Shown here one piece after another: positions 1 through 7,413 of a stretch of 26,186 nt of DNA. A program made the position numbers and the translations under genes. This DNA is from JBDSLU01 sp039916225 (GTDB taxonomy: Bacteria; Acidobacteriota; Vicinamibacteria; Vicinamibacterales; Vicinamibacteraceae). How positions within the stretch are numbered: the first letter of the stretch is position 1; each line of letters begins with the position of its first letter. The notes under the pieces were generated by a model. The model did no database searches. It had not been told where the DNA came from and saw only the letters and a program-made list of their open reading frames with translations. The stretch is from the NCBI GenBank assembly GCA_039916225.1, contig JBDSLU010000072.1:1-26186 (forward strand), written 5' to 3'.

Positions 1-10
1 AGACCCTGCG

Positions 11-28
11 CCAGCCGGTGATGGCTGG
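11..28. other. Short hairpin at the window edge
   Basis: CCAGCC at 11-16 and GGCTGG at 23-28 form a perfect 6-bp stem with a 6-base loop. No T-tract follows. It may be the terminator of a gene to the left of the window, but that gene is not visible. Confidence 0.25.
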
Positions 29-74
29 AGCTGCGGGCTTCCCACTTGCGGACGACATGTTGTTGCGACTATCT

Positions 75-103
75 TTGCAGCGCCAAGCAGAAGAGTCTAC
101 AAA
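75..103 (+). promoter_or_regulatory. Sigma-70-type promoter of the H1-like gene
   Basis: TTGCAG (75-80) and TACAAA (98-103) are separated by exactly 17 bases, giving a start near 110 and a leader of about 47 bases that carries a good ribosome binding site. Predicted from sequence only. Confidence 0.5.
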
Positions 104-156
104 ACTTACGGGCTTCTGTCAACGAACTCAACCGGGGCACCTTAGGGGATCTGTCG

Positions 157-948
157 ATGGCGAAACGAAAGATGGCGGGGCGCAAGACGGTCGGCAAGAC
201 GGCGAAGAAGCCGGCGGCGAAGACGGCGAAGAAGGCAGCCGCCAAGAAGGCCGTCCCGAAGAAGGCCGTCCCGAAGAAGACGGGCGCGAAAAAGGCGGCG
301 CCGAAGCGGGTGGCCGCCAAGAAGGTGGCCGCCAAGCGGATGCCAGCCAAGAAGGCGCCAGCCAAGAAGGCGCCAGCCAAGAAGGCGGCAGCCAAGAAGG
401 TGCCGGCCAAGAAAACCCCCAGCAAGGCAACCGCGAAGAAGGCTCCGGCTGGCAGGATTCCGGTCCGCCGGGCTGCGTCCAGCCTGAAGCAGCCGGCCCG
501 TGCCGCCCTCCCGATCGTCGGCAAGCGCGCGGTCAAAGCGGCTCCGCCGGCGGCGCCCAAGAAAGCGCGGTCCGGACCGGCCCGGGCGGCCCGGCCGGCC
601 CCTATCCGTGGCGCCATCCCCTCATCTCTGACCCTGGCTGGCGGCTCGTCGGCCGCCAAGAGCGGGCGCGAAGAGCTGCTCCAGCACATCAAGGAGCACA
701 CCGAAACCAGCCCGGCCATCACCGCGGGTGACGTCGACGCCGACTGGCAGCTCGCCTACAGCAGCGGCGACGAGGCCCCGGGCGGCGACAACCCGACGCC
801 GGACCAGGACATCGTCGACGAAATCGGCGAGGCGCTGGGCGTCAACTACGAGGACGGCGAGGAGCTGAAGGGCGCCGCCAAGATCGAGGACCGCGACAAG
901 CACCGCTGGGAGCTCGACCCGGCCTCGAAAGACGACTTCGACGAGTAA
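157..948 (+). CDS. Histone H1-like lysine-rich protein with C-terminal DUF6335 domain
   Basis: 263 residues in two very different halves. Residues 1-165 are almost entirely Lys, Ala, Pro and Arg, with tandem AKKAP/AKKAA/PKKAV units like histone H1, Hc1 and AlgP tails; this half should bind DNA or RNA non-specifically. Residues 170-262 are acidic and contain TSPAITAGDVDADW, GDNPTPDQDIVDEIG and KHRWELDPAS, which I recognise as the DUF6335 family (function unknown). The ATG at 157 is chosen because AGGGGA (144-149) lies 7 bases upstream and because the frame upstream of it looks non-coding. The repeat units in DNA have a 15-base period around 345-405, so copy number may vary between strains. A role in nucleoid structure is inference from composition only. 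Confidence 0.85.
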   Translation: MAKRKMAGRKTVGKTAKKPAAKTAKKAAAKKAVPKKAVPKKTGAKKAAPKRVAAKKVAAKRMPAKKAPAKKAPAKKAAAKKVPAKKTPSKATAKKAPAGRIPVRRAASSLKQPARAALPIVGKRAVKAAPPAAPKKARSGPARAARPAPIRGAIPSSLTLAGGSSAAKSGREELLQHIKEHTETSPAITAGDVDADWQLAYSSGDEAPGGDNPTPDQDIVDEIGEALGVNYEDGEELKGAAKIEDRDKHRWELDPASKDDFDE

Positions 949-965
949 CGCACCGTCGGGGGGCA

Positions 966-971
966 TACAAT
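966..971 (+). promoter_or_regulatory. -10 hexamer placed for a leaderless rluB-like mRNA
   Basis: TACAAT is followed by exactly six bases and then the GTG start at 978. With normal -10 to +1 spacing the transcript would begin at the start codon. No convincing -35 box or Shine-Dalgarno is seen. Confidence 0.5.
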
Positions 972-977
972 CCCCGC

Positions 978-1988
978 GTGCAGGAACGACTTCAGAAAAT
1001 TCTCTCGGGGGCCGGCGTGGTCTCGCGCCGGGCCGCCGAGGGCCTCATCGTCCAGGGCCGCGTCGCCGTCAACGGCAAGCCGGTCCTGGATCTCGGCTCC
1101 AAGGCCGATCCCCAGACCGACACCATCTCGGTCGACGGCAAGAAGATCAAGACCGCCGTCCCGCTGCGCTACGTGCTGGTCAACAAGCCGACCGGCATGG
1201 TGACGACGCGATTCGATCCGGAGCGTCGGCGCACGGTGCTCGAGCTCATCCCGCCCGACCTCGGCTACCTCTACCCCGTCGGTCGCCTCGACTACGACTC
1301 GGAAGGCCTGCTGCTGCTCACCAACGACGGGGAGCTGGCGGCCCGGCTGATGCACCCGCGCCACGAGGTGCCGAAGGTCTACCGCGCCCGCGTCCGCGGC
1401 GTGCCTGACGCCGCCGCGATCGAACGGCTGTCCCGCGGCATACCCCTCGACGGCCACCGCACCGCCCCGGCCAGCGTGCGCGTGCTGAAGCGGCTCGACA
1501 CGCCGCGCGGCTCGGACTCGATCGTCGACATGACGCTGCGCGAGGGCCGCAACCGCCAGGTCCGACGGATGCTCGAGGCCGTCGGCCATCCGGTGGTGAC
1601 GCTGGCGCGGGTGCAGTTCGGACCGCTGCGGGATCCCGGGCTGAAGGTCGGCCATTCGCGCGAGTTGACGCCACGCGAGATCAAGGCGCTGCAGGAGTCC
1701 GCCACGCTCACGACCCCGAGGCCGCAGGCCAAGGGGGGCCTCGGCGCGCCGCAGAAGCGCCGTGACGGGCCGCGCACGCGCGGCGCGGGCGCACCGAAGC
1801 CGCGCACCGATGGTGACCTGAGGGCCGGCACGGGCGGGCCGAAGGGCCCGCCGAAGCCCAGGACGTCGGCCGCGGCTCCGGCGTCGAGGCCGGCTACCGC
1901 GCGCCCGCAGCCCCGACCGCACGCCAGAAGCGAATCAGCGCCCAGACCTCGCCGGCCGTCGGCGGGCGGTCGACCTCGGCGTGGGTGA
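978..1988 (+). CDS. rluB: 23S rRNA pseudouridine synthase, RsuA/RluB/E/F family
   Basis: 336 residues. Residues 1-60 form an S4 RNA-binding domain (MQERLQKILSGAGVVSRRAAEGLI). The catalytic domain follows, with the family motif GRLDYDSEGLLLLTND carrying the catalytic Asp, then the RNRQVRRML segment typical of the RsuA/RluB group. The enzyme isomerises a uridine in rRNA; RluB acts on the 23S subunit, but RluE/F or RsuA specificity cannot be excluded. The last ~90 residues are a Pro/Arg/Lys-rich, low-complexity tail, longer than the usual 240-290 residue length. The final 31 residues (306-336) overlap the oppositely oriented hydrolase gene. Start is GTG at 978, supported by the -10 hexamer just upstream; it lies 29 bases after the DUF6335 stop. 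Confidence 0.92.
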   Translation: MQERLQKILSGAGVVSRRAAEGLIVQGRVAVNGKPVLDLGSKADPQTDTISVDGKKIKTAVPLRYVLVNKPTGMVTTRFDPERRRTVLELIPPDLGYLYPVGRLDYDSEGLLLLTNDGELAARLMHPRHEVPKVYRARVRGVPDAAAIERLSRGIPLDGHRTAPASVRVLKRLDTPRGSDSIVDMTLREGRNRQVRRMLEAVGHPVVTLARVQFGPLRDPGLKVGHSRELTPREIKALQESATLTTPRPQAKGGLGAPQKRRDGPRTRGAGAPKPRTDGDLRAGTGGPKGPPKPRTSAAAPASRPATARPQPRPHARSESAPRPRRPSAGGRPRRG

Positions 1989-3057
1989 TCAGCGAGGTCA
2001 CCAGCAGATGCACCGGCGCGGTGCGCTCGAGCACGGTGGCCAGGCGGCGCGCCTCGATCGCCGGCACGACGTTGTCGTCGGCACCGTGGAGCAGGAACAC
2101 CGGGGCGGTGACGCTCGTCGACCGGGCCGGTGACAAGGCCGGATCCTGCGTGAAGGCGGCGGTGTGCGGCAGCAGGATGGGCCCCAGCGCGGTCACGTTG
2201 CGCGTGTTGACGTAGGTCATCAGCGTGCGCGCCGGTTCCGGTAAGGCGGCGGTCATCGCTTGGGTGTGCGTGAACTCCGCGGTGGCGGCCTTCTGATCGA
2301 CCATCGCCAGGTGCGAGGCGTGCATGAACGAGGTGATGGCCGCCCGCAGCGGCGCCACCTGCTCGGCCGGCACCACCTGCTCCGTCGTGTTCATCAGCGT
2401 CACGACGACGCCGTAGTCGTGCGGTGTCCGCCGCGTGCCGTCCGGCTGGACGCCCGTGCAGAGGAAGCGGACGACGTCGGGCAGGCTGCCGTGCCCGCCG
2501 AACGACAGCACGTAGGCGACGTGCGGCGCGGTGCGCGGCCGGCCGGCGGCGACGATCGACAGCCCGCCGGCGAAGCTGATGCCGATGACGCCGATGCGGC
2601 CATCGTCGGTCAGCGCCCGCTCGGCGCTGACCCAGAGGATCGCGTCCTCCAGCGCGTCGGTCAGCCGCGGCGTGATCCGGTAGCGCAGCAGATCGTCGAT
2701 CTCGGCGGTCACGACCGGCGTGCCGGCGACGGCGAGGTCGCGCGCCAGCTTCATCAAGCGCGGCTCGTCGATGCCCTTGGCGTGCACGCCACCGGTCAGC
2801 AGCACCGTGCGGGCCCGCCGCGTCGCCGGCTCGTAGATGCGCACCCGCATCGCCCCGCTGCGGCCCTGGAAGGTCGTGTCGCGGGTCGTGACCGGCCCGT
2901 TCTGGAAGCGGCCCAGCCGATCGAGCCACTCGCCGTGCAACCCGGCGGCGCGGATGACCAGCGACGCCGCGCGCACGTAGGGGATGGCCGCCCACGCGCC
3001 CAGCGCCAGCACGACCACGACGACGAGAAGGACGACGCGTTTCCTGGGAAGTCGCAT
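1894..3057 (-). CDS. Membrane-anchored alpha/beta hydrolase
   Basis: 387 residues. An N-terminal basic patch and hydrophobic stretch (RKRVVLLVVVVVLALGAWAA, residues 5-24) form a signal anchor, placing the catalytic part outside the membrane. The fold is recognisable: nucleophile elbow GISFAGG with Ser161, acid loop LLHGADDNVVP (Asp327/328), and His359 in SLITHAEVD. The elbow reads G-x-S-x-A instead of G-x-S-x-G, a tolerated variant. Substrate is unknown; carboxylesterase or dienelactone-hydrolase-like activity is possible. The 3' end overlaps the pseudouridine synthase gene by 95 bases in convergent orientation. The gene is isolated on its strand. Confidence 0.8.
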   Translation of the reverse strand: MRLPRKRVVLLVVVVVLALGAWAAIPYVRAASLVIRAAGLHGEWLDRLGRFQNGPVTTRDTTFQGRSGAMRVRIYEPATRRARTVLLTGGVHAKGIDEPRLMKLARDLAVAGTPVVTAEIDDLLRYRITPRLTDALEDAILWVSAERALTDDGRIGVIGISFAGGLSIVAAGRPRTAPHVAYVLSFGGHGSLPDVVRFLCTGVQPDGTRRTPHDYGVVVTLMNTTEQVVPAEQVAPLRAAITSFMHASHLAMVDQKAATAEFTHTQAMTAALPEPARTLMTYVNTRNVTALGPILLPHTAAFTQDPALSPARSTSVTAPVFLLHGADDNVVPAIEARRLATVLERTAPVHLLVTSLITHAEVDRPPTAGEVWALIRFWRAVGAAGAR

Positions 3058-3065
3058 GCAGGTGT

Positions 3066-3100
3066 GTCAGCGCAGCGCGCGGCCGTGAGCGCGGGCCGCC
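3066..3100 (-). repeat. GC-rich palindrome, possible diverged copy of the dispersed repeat
   Basis: Inverted repeat 3079-3084 (GCGGCC) and 3094-3099 (GGCCGC) with a 9-base loop. On the minus strand it shares the GGCGG, CGCGC, TCACG and CTGCG blocks with the better copy at 25045-25076, but needs gaps to align. Part of a 150-base cluster of GC palindromes between the hydrolase and cmk. Confidence 0.3.
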
Positions 3101-3176
3101 ATGACCTGCCGCCCGCGTGCCGGCGCCGCCGCGCGCCCAGCGCGGCGCATCGCAGCCGGCACGCCACAGGGGCGGC

Positions 3177-3208
3177 CCGCGGCCGCGCGCGAGAGCGCGG
3201 CCGCCAAC
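3177..3208 (-). repeat. Dispersed palindromic repeat, copy A
   Basis: On the minus strand these 32 bases match the copy at 25045-25076 at 28 positions; all four differences are transitions. Stem: 3179-3188 pairs perfectly with 3195-3204 (10 bp) around the loop GCGAGA. One pair is G-C here and T-A in the other copy, a compensatory change. The palindrome ends 12 bases upstream of the cmk -10 hexamer, covering where a -35 box would be. Confidence 0.65.
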
Positions 3209-3216
3209 CGGAAGGG

Positions 3217-3222
3217 TAGAAT
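3217..3222 (+). promoter_or_regulatory. -10 hexamer placed for a leaderless cmk mRNA
   Basis: TAGAAT, then six bases, then the GTG start at 3229. GGAAGGG at 3210-3216 looks like a Shine-Dalgarno but is 12 bases from the start and would lie upstream of the predicted transcript. Confidence 0.5.
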
Positions 3223-3228
3223 GCGAGC

Positions 3229-3876
3229 GTGGTAATCGCGATTGACGGCCCGTCGGGCGCGGGCAAGGGTACGGTGGCGCGCAAGGTCGCCGAGACGCTC
3301 GGCTATCGACACGTGGACACCGGCGCGATGTACCGCGCGGTGGCCTGGGCCGCCGTCGAGCGCGGCATTTCGCTCGACGACGAAGCCGCGGTCGCGGCCC
3401 TCGCCGATGGCGCCCGCATCGACATCGATGCGACGCGCGTGGCCATCGACGGCGTCGACGTGACCAGCGCGATCCGCACGCCGGTCGTCGACGGCGCGGC
3501 GTCCCGCGTCGCCCGGCTGGCGAACGTCCGGGCGATCCTGGTGGCCCAGCAGCGGGCCATGGCGGGCGACGGCAATCTGGTGATGGAAGGCCGCGACATC
3601 GGCACCGTCGTCTTCCCGGAGTCGCGGGTCAAGATCTACCTCGACGCCGATCCGGCGGAGCGGGCGCGGCGCCGCGCCCACGACCCGGCCCACCATTCCG
3701 GCAGCTTCAGCGTCGCGGCGGTCGCAACGGCACTCGAGCAGCGCGACACGGCCGACCGCACCCGCCAGACGTCGCCGCTGGCGATGGCCGCGGACGCCGT
3801 GCACCTCGACACCACGCGCCTGTCGATCGCCGACGCGGTGGCGCAGGTGCTGGCCCTGGTCCAGGCGCGAGCCTGA
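3229..3876 (+). CDS. cmk: Cytidylate kinase
   Basis: 215 residues, normal length for the family. The P-loop is GPSGAGKGT (residues 7-15), followed by YRHVDTGAMYRAVAW (substrate-binding segment), the GRDIGTVVFP motif around residues 121-130 and the lid region with RARRRAH. It phosphorylates CMP and dCMP with ATP in the cytosol, feeding CTP and dCTP pools. Start GTG at 3229 gives MVIAIDGPSGAGKGT, the standard N-terminus. It stands alone on its strand, divergent from the hydrolase and convergent with scpB, whose stop is only 19 bases away. Confidence 0.95.
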   Translation: MVIAIDGPSGAGKGTVARKVAETLGYRHVDTGAMYRAVAWAAVERGISLDDEAAVAALADGARIDIDATRVAIDGVDVTSAIRTPVVDGAASRVARLANVRAILVAQQRAMAGDGNLVMEGRDIGTVVFPESRVKIYLDADPAERARRRAHDPAHHSGSFSVAAVATALEQRDTADRTRQTSPLAMAADAVHLDTTRLSIADAVAQVLALVQARA

Positions 3877-3879
3877 GCC

Positions 3880-3892
3880 CGGCGCCCCGCCG
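3880..3892. terminator. Weak hairpin between convergent cmk and scpB
   Basis: CGGCG (3880-3884) and CGCCG (3888-3892) form a 5-bp stem with a 3-base loop in the 19-base gap between two convergent genes. No T-tract. Weak evidence. Confidence 0.25.
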
Positions 3893-3895
3893 CGG

Positions 3896-4690
3896 CTACT
3901 GGGCCTCGTCGGCCTTGGTTGGCGCATCGCCGAAATCGAACGCGAGCGGCTGTTCGGTGGGATTGAGCTCGGCGAGGGCCGGGGGATCGAAGCCGAGGAC
4001 GTCGGCGAGATCCTCGACCTTCGGCAGATCCGACAGATCGTTGAGGCCGAACTTGTCGAGGAAGTCGCGTGTCGTGCCGTACATGAACGGCCGGCCGACG
4101 ACCGGCTTGCGGCCGACGACCTTCACCAGCTTGCGGCCGATGAGCGTGTTCAACACGCCAGACGTGTTGACGCCGCGGATTTCGGCGATCTCGGGCGCAG
4201 TCACCGGCTGGCGATAGGCGATCACGGCCAGCGTCTCGAGGGCCGGTACCGACAGCTTCTGCGAGGTGCGCTCGTGGAACAGGCGGCGCACGTACTCGTG
4301 CAGCTCGGGCCGGGTGACGATCTGGTAGCCGCCCGCCACTTCCACCAGCTGCAGGCCGCCGGCACCTTCGTAGTCGTGCCTGAGGAGCGTCAGCGCCTGC
4401 TCGACCTCGGCCTTCGACGCCTCGGCCACGAGCAGCGAGGCCGCCTCTTTGAGGGTCAGCGGATCGGGCGACGCGAAAATCAGCGCCTCGAGGATCGGCT
4501 TCAGGTCCCGCGGGTCGGTGGTCGGCTCGAGATCGTCGTCGGCCGGAGCGGCAGCCTCGCCTTCCGCTGGAGCGGCAACGTCGGCGTCCACGGGAGCGGC
4601 AGCCTCGGTTTCCGACACGGCGAGCTCGCCCGCCGCTGGTGTGCCCTGGTCGGCGTCGGGCTCGGGGTCGTCGAGTGGTTCGTCAGTCAT
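3896..4690 (-). CDS. scpB: Segregation and condensation protein B
   Basis: 264 residues. The first ~65 residues are an Ala/Glu/Asp-rich low-complexity extension not found in short ScpBs. The conserved part holds two winged-helix domains: the first begins LKPILEALIFASPDPLTLKEAASLL, the second contains ETLAVIAYRQPVTAPEIAEIRGV and RPFMYGTTRDFLDKFGLNDLSDLP. ScpB dimers bind ScpA and the SMC ATPase to form the condensin complex that compacts and segregates chromosomes. It overlaps scpA by 8 bases (4683-4690), so translation is probably coupled. Last gene of the M50-trpS-scpA-scpB operon. Confidence 0.95.
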   Translation of the reverse strand: MTDEPLDDPEPDADQGTPAAGELAVSETEAAAPVDADVAAPAEGEAAAPADDDLEPTTDPRDLKPILEALIFASPDPLTLKEAASLLVAEASKAEVEQALTLLRHDYEGAGGLQLVEVAGGYQIVTRPELHEYVRRLFHERTSQKLSVPALETLAVIAYRQPVTAPEIAEIRGVNTSGVLNTLIGRKLVKVVGRKPVVGRPFMYGTTRDFLDKFGLNDLSDLPKVEDLADVLGFDPPALAELNPTEQPLAFDFGDAPTKADEAQ

Positions 4691-5489
4691 GAGCGGTCGG
4701 AGTGCCTGGCGCGGCGTCGTAATGCGGCGCGTTGTCTGCCGCGACCTGGCGGCGGTAGATGCGGATCTCGCCGAACGGACCGGTCTGGTAGACGCGAATC
4801 GCCTTGAGACGGATCATCTCGAGGAGCGCAAGGAAGGTGACGACCAGCTCGGCGCGGCTGGCCACGTCGTCGAACAGCTCGGCGAAGCCGATGGCCTCGG
4901 TGGTCGACAGCCGCGCCAGCAGCTGTTCGATGCGTGCCTCGATCGAGAGGTACTCGCCCGGCAGGATCACCTGCGGCCGCTGCTTGACCCGGGCGAGGAC
5001 GGCCTTGAAGGCCGACATCAGGCTGAAGAGATCGACCTCGAGCTCGGGCTCGGGCGCCTCGCCGGCGATCTCGGCCAGTCGCCCCTCGGCCCGCGTCCAT
5101 TGCGCGCTGCGAACGGTTTCGCGCTCGTGCAGCATCTCGGCGGCGGCCTTGAACTGCTGGTGGGCGACGAGGCGGCGGACCAGCGCGTCGCGCGGATCCT
5201 CCTCGTCCTCGGTCGCCTGTTCGGGCGCCGGCCGCGGCAGCAGCAGCCGCGACTTGATGTGGATCAGCGTCGCGGCCATCACCAGGAAGTCGCCGGCGAC
5301 GTCGAGGTCCAGCTCCTGCATGACCTCGAGGTAGTCGAGGTACTGCGAGGTGATGAGCGCGATCGGGATGTCGTAGACGTTGACCTGGTGCTGCCGGATC
5401 AGGTGCAGCAGCAGGTCGAGCGGCCCCTGAAAGTTCTCGAGCCGGACCGGGTAGGCCTCGAGCGTCGACTCGAACGGTTCGCTGGCCAT
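4683..5489 (-). CDS. scpA: Segregation and condensation protein A
   Basis: 268 residues, usual length. The N-terminal helical domain contains VRLENFQGPLDLLLHLIRQHQVNVYDIPI and ITSQYLDYLE, which bind the SMC neck; the C-terminal winged helix ends with VTFLALLEMIRLKAIRVYQ, which binds the SMC head. ScpA is the kleisin of the bacterial condensin. The ATG at 5489 shares one base with the trpS stop (TGATG), and the end overlaps scpB, so trpS, scpA and scpB look translationally coupled. Confidence 0.95.
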   Translation of the reverse strand: MASEPFESTLEAYPVRLENFQGPLDLLLHLIRQHQVNVYDIPIALITSQYLDYLEVMQELDLDVAGDFLVMAATLIHIKSRLLLPRPAPEQATEDEEDPRDALVRRLVAHQQFKAAAEMLHERETVRSAQWTRAEGRLAEIAGEAPEPELEVDLFSLMSAFKAVLARVKQRPQVILPGEYLSIEARIEQLLARLSTTEAIGFAELFDDVASRAELVVTFLALLEMIRLKAIRVYQTGPFGEIRIYRRQVAADNAPHYDAAPGTPTAHD

Positions 5490-6475
5490 CAGTACTTCAA
5501 GTGCATGGCCTCGCGCACCTGCGCCATCGTCTCGACGGCGATGGCCCGGGCCCGCGTGGCGCCAGCGTTCAGGATCTCACGGACGTGCGCCGGACTGGCC
5601 TGCGCGGCCCGCCGCTCGCGGAGCGGTTCGAGGGTGGCGTTGAGCGCCTTGATCAGCTTCTGCTTGACCTCGACGTCGCCGACCGTGCCGGTGCGATAGC
5701 GCGCCTTCAGGTCGTCGACCTCGGCGGTGTCCGGGTTGAAGGCGTCGTGGTAGATGAACACCGGATTGCCTTCGACCGTGCCCGGCGTGTCGGCCCGGAC
5801 CCGGTTCGGGTCGGTGTACATCGACATCACCTTCTTCTTCACCTCGTCGGGGGTGTCGGAGAGGTTGATGGCGTTGCGGTAGCTCTTGCTCATCTTGCGG
5901 TTGTCGACGCCGGGCAGGCGCGGGAACCGGGTGAGCATCGGCTGCGGCTCGACGAACACCTCGCCGTACAAGCCGTTGAAGCGGCGCACGATCTCGCGCG
6001 ACAGCTCGAGATGCGGCACCTGGTCCTCGCCGACCGGCACCGCGTGCGCGTTGTAGATGACGACGTCGGCGGTCTGCAGCAGCGGATAGCCGAGGAAGCC
6101 GTAGGTGGCGAGGTCGCGGTCGGTGACCTGCTCCTGCTGTTCCTTGTAGGTCGGCACGCGCTCCAGCCACGGCGTCGGCGCGATCATCGACAGCAGCAGG
6201 TGGAGCTCGGCGTGCTCCGGCACCATCGACTGCACGAACAGCGTGCTCTTCTCCGGATCGACGCCGGCGGCGATCCAGTCGGCGGCGTTGTCGATGCCGT
6301 TGGCGACGATCTCCCGCGTGTCGGCGTACTCACTGGTCAGCGCATGCCAGTCGGCGACGAAGTAGAAACAGTCGAAGCGATCCTGCAGCTCGACCCAGTT
6401 GCGCAGCGCGCCCACCAGGTGGCCGAGATGGAGTTTTCCCGTCGGGCGCATCCCCGACACGACGCGTGTGGTCAC
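5489..6475 (-). CDS. trpS: Tryptophanyl-tRNA synthetase
   Basis: 328 residues, the normal length for bacterial TrpRS. Class I signatures are intact: HLGH at residues 16-19 and KMSKS near residue 194. SGMRPTGKLHLGHLVGAL at the N-terminus and DTPGTVEGNPVFIYH are typical. It charges tRNA-Trp in the cytosol. Two consecutive GTG codons (6478 and 6475) could start the gene; I chose 6475 because it forms a GTGA overlap with the stop of the upstream protease gene. Second gene in the M50-trpS-scpA-scpB operon. A longer open frame upstream is the shadow of the protease gene. Confidence 0.95.
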   Translation of the reverse strand: MTTRVVSGMRPTGKLHLGHLVGALRNWVELQDRFDCFYFVADWHALTSEYADTREIVANGIDNAADWIAAGVDPEKSTLFVQSMVPEHAELHLLLSMIAPTPWLERVPTYKEQQEQVTDRDLATYGFLGYPLLQTADVVIYNAHAVPVGEDQVPHLELSREIVRRFNGLYGEVFVEPQPMLTRFPRLPGVDNRKMSKSYRNAINLSDTPDEVKKKVMSMYTDPNRVRADTPGTVEGNPVFIYHDAFNPDTAEVDDLKARYRTGTVGDVEVKQKLIKALNATLEPLRERRAAQASPAHVREILNAGATRARAIAVETMAQVREAMHLKY

Positions 6476-7134
6476 CACGACAGCAGCAACACGGCGAGGA
6501 AGTTGATGGACGGCCGCATCAGGTAGGACAGCACCCCGGTCAGCATGAGCGCATAGAGGACGATGAAGCCGTACTTGCCGGCCAGTTCGTCGAAGGCCAA
6601 GCCTGAGCGCAGCGGCAGGAGGTTCGACAACACCTTGCCGCCGTCGAGCGGCGGAACGGGAATGAGGTTGAAGACGGCCAGAGCAAGGTTGGTGAGGAAG
6701 CCGGTCCGGAGGAACTCCCAGAACGGCCCGGTCGGGCTGCCGATGCCGTCCGTCGGAACCCACCCCATCGGCAGGGCGACTCGGATCACGATCGAGATGA
6801 GCCCGGCCAGGATCAGGTTGCTGGCCGGACCTGCTAGGGCGATCAGGATGACATCGCGCCGCGGCCGCGACAGGTTGCGGACGAGGAACGGCACCGGCTT
6901 GGCCCACCCGATCAGGGGCAGGGAGGCGCCGGCCGCCGTCGCGAGCATACTGATCAGCGGGAACAGGATGGTTCCGATCGGATCGACGTGGACGGCCGGG
7001 TTCATCGACACGCGGCCCTCGTTGTAGGCCGTGGGATCGCCGAGCCGGTAGGCGGTCCAGGCGTGCGCCATCTCGTGGAAGCTCAGGGAGAAGGCGAGCA
7101 CCACGAGGGCGATGAAGATGGCCGCGGGATTCAC
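6472..7134 (-). CDS. Site-2 protease family (M50) zinc membrane protease
   Basis: About 220 residues. The zinc motif HEMAH is at residues 20-24 inside the first membrane segment, and the second conserved motif FNLIPVPPLDGG supplies the third zinc ligand (Asp). About five to six hydrophobic segments are visible. No PDZ or CBS domain, so this is the minimal Rip/SpoIVFB-like type often found beside trpS and scpA in bacteria. The natural substrate is unknown. GTG at 7134 gives MNPAAIFIALVVLAFSLSFHEMAH; a TTG at 7143 is an alternative. No clear promoter was found upstream. Confidence 0.88.
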   Translation of the reverse strand: MNPAAIFIALVVLAFSLSFHEMAHAWTAYRLGDPTAYNEGRVSMNPAVHVDPIGTILFPLISMLATAAGASLPLIGWAKPVPFLVRNLSRPRRDVILIALAGPASNLILAGLISIVIRVALPMGWVPTDGIGSPTGPFWEFLRTGFLTNLALAVFNLIPVPPLDGGKVLSNLLPLRSGLAFDELAGKYGFIVLYALMLTGVLSYLMRPSINFLAVLLLSW

Positions 7135-7333
7135 GTCGGACAAAACGCTACAGCGTACGGCAAAAGGCCTCGAACGCTCAACCCGGCGTTCCGGCGGCTC
7201 GGCTCGGGCCGGATTCGGCTCGCCCGGCCGGACTGGCGCGAGGACCGCCTCAGCGCACGTCGCCGCCCAGGGCGAGCAGCCGCCGGCTGGCGTCGGCGAC
7301 CATCCGGGCGATGTGGGCGACGACTTCCGGGTC

Positions 7334-7397
7334 CCCAACGATCAACTTCCAACGACCAACGAGCTCAGCAGAGTTGGAGGTTGGAGGTTGGAGGTTG
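7334..7397. repeat. Period-7 heptamer repeat forming a long imperfect hairpin
   Basis: The right arm (7373-7397) is GTTGGAG repeated three times plus GTTG. The left arm (7334-7360) carries CAAC every seven bases with variable dinucleotides between. The arms pair over about 25 positions, with CAAC/GTTG always matched, around a 13-base loop (7361-7373). It sits just after the uvrC stop, so it could act as a transcript end for uvrC. I recall similar TTGGAGG-type arrays scattered through Acidobacteria and other GC-rich soil genomes, but cannot check that here. The rest of the 279-base gap (7135-7413) holds no supported gene. Confidence 0.6.
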
Positions 7398-7413
7398 CGC
7401 CACCGGCGCGCCT

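Noticed and set aside
5501..6526. 341-codon open frame antisense to trpS
   Set aside because: Shadow of trpS; no domain and no start signals.
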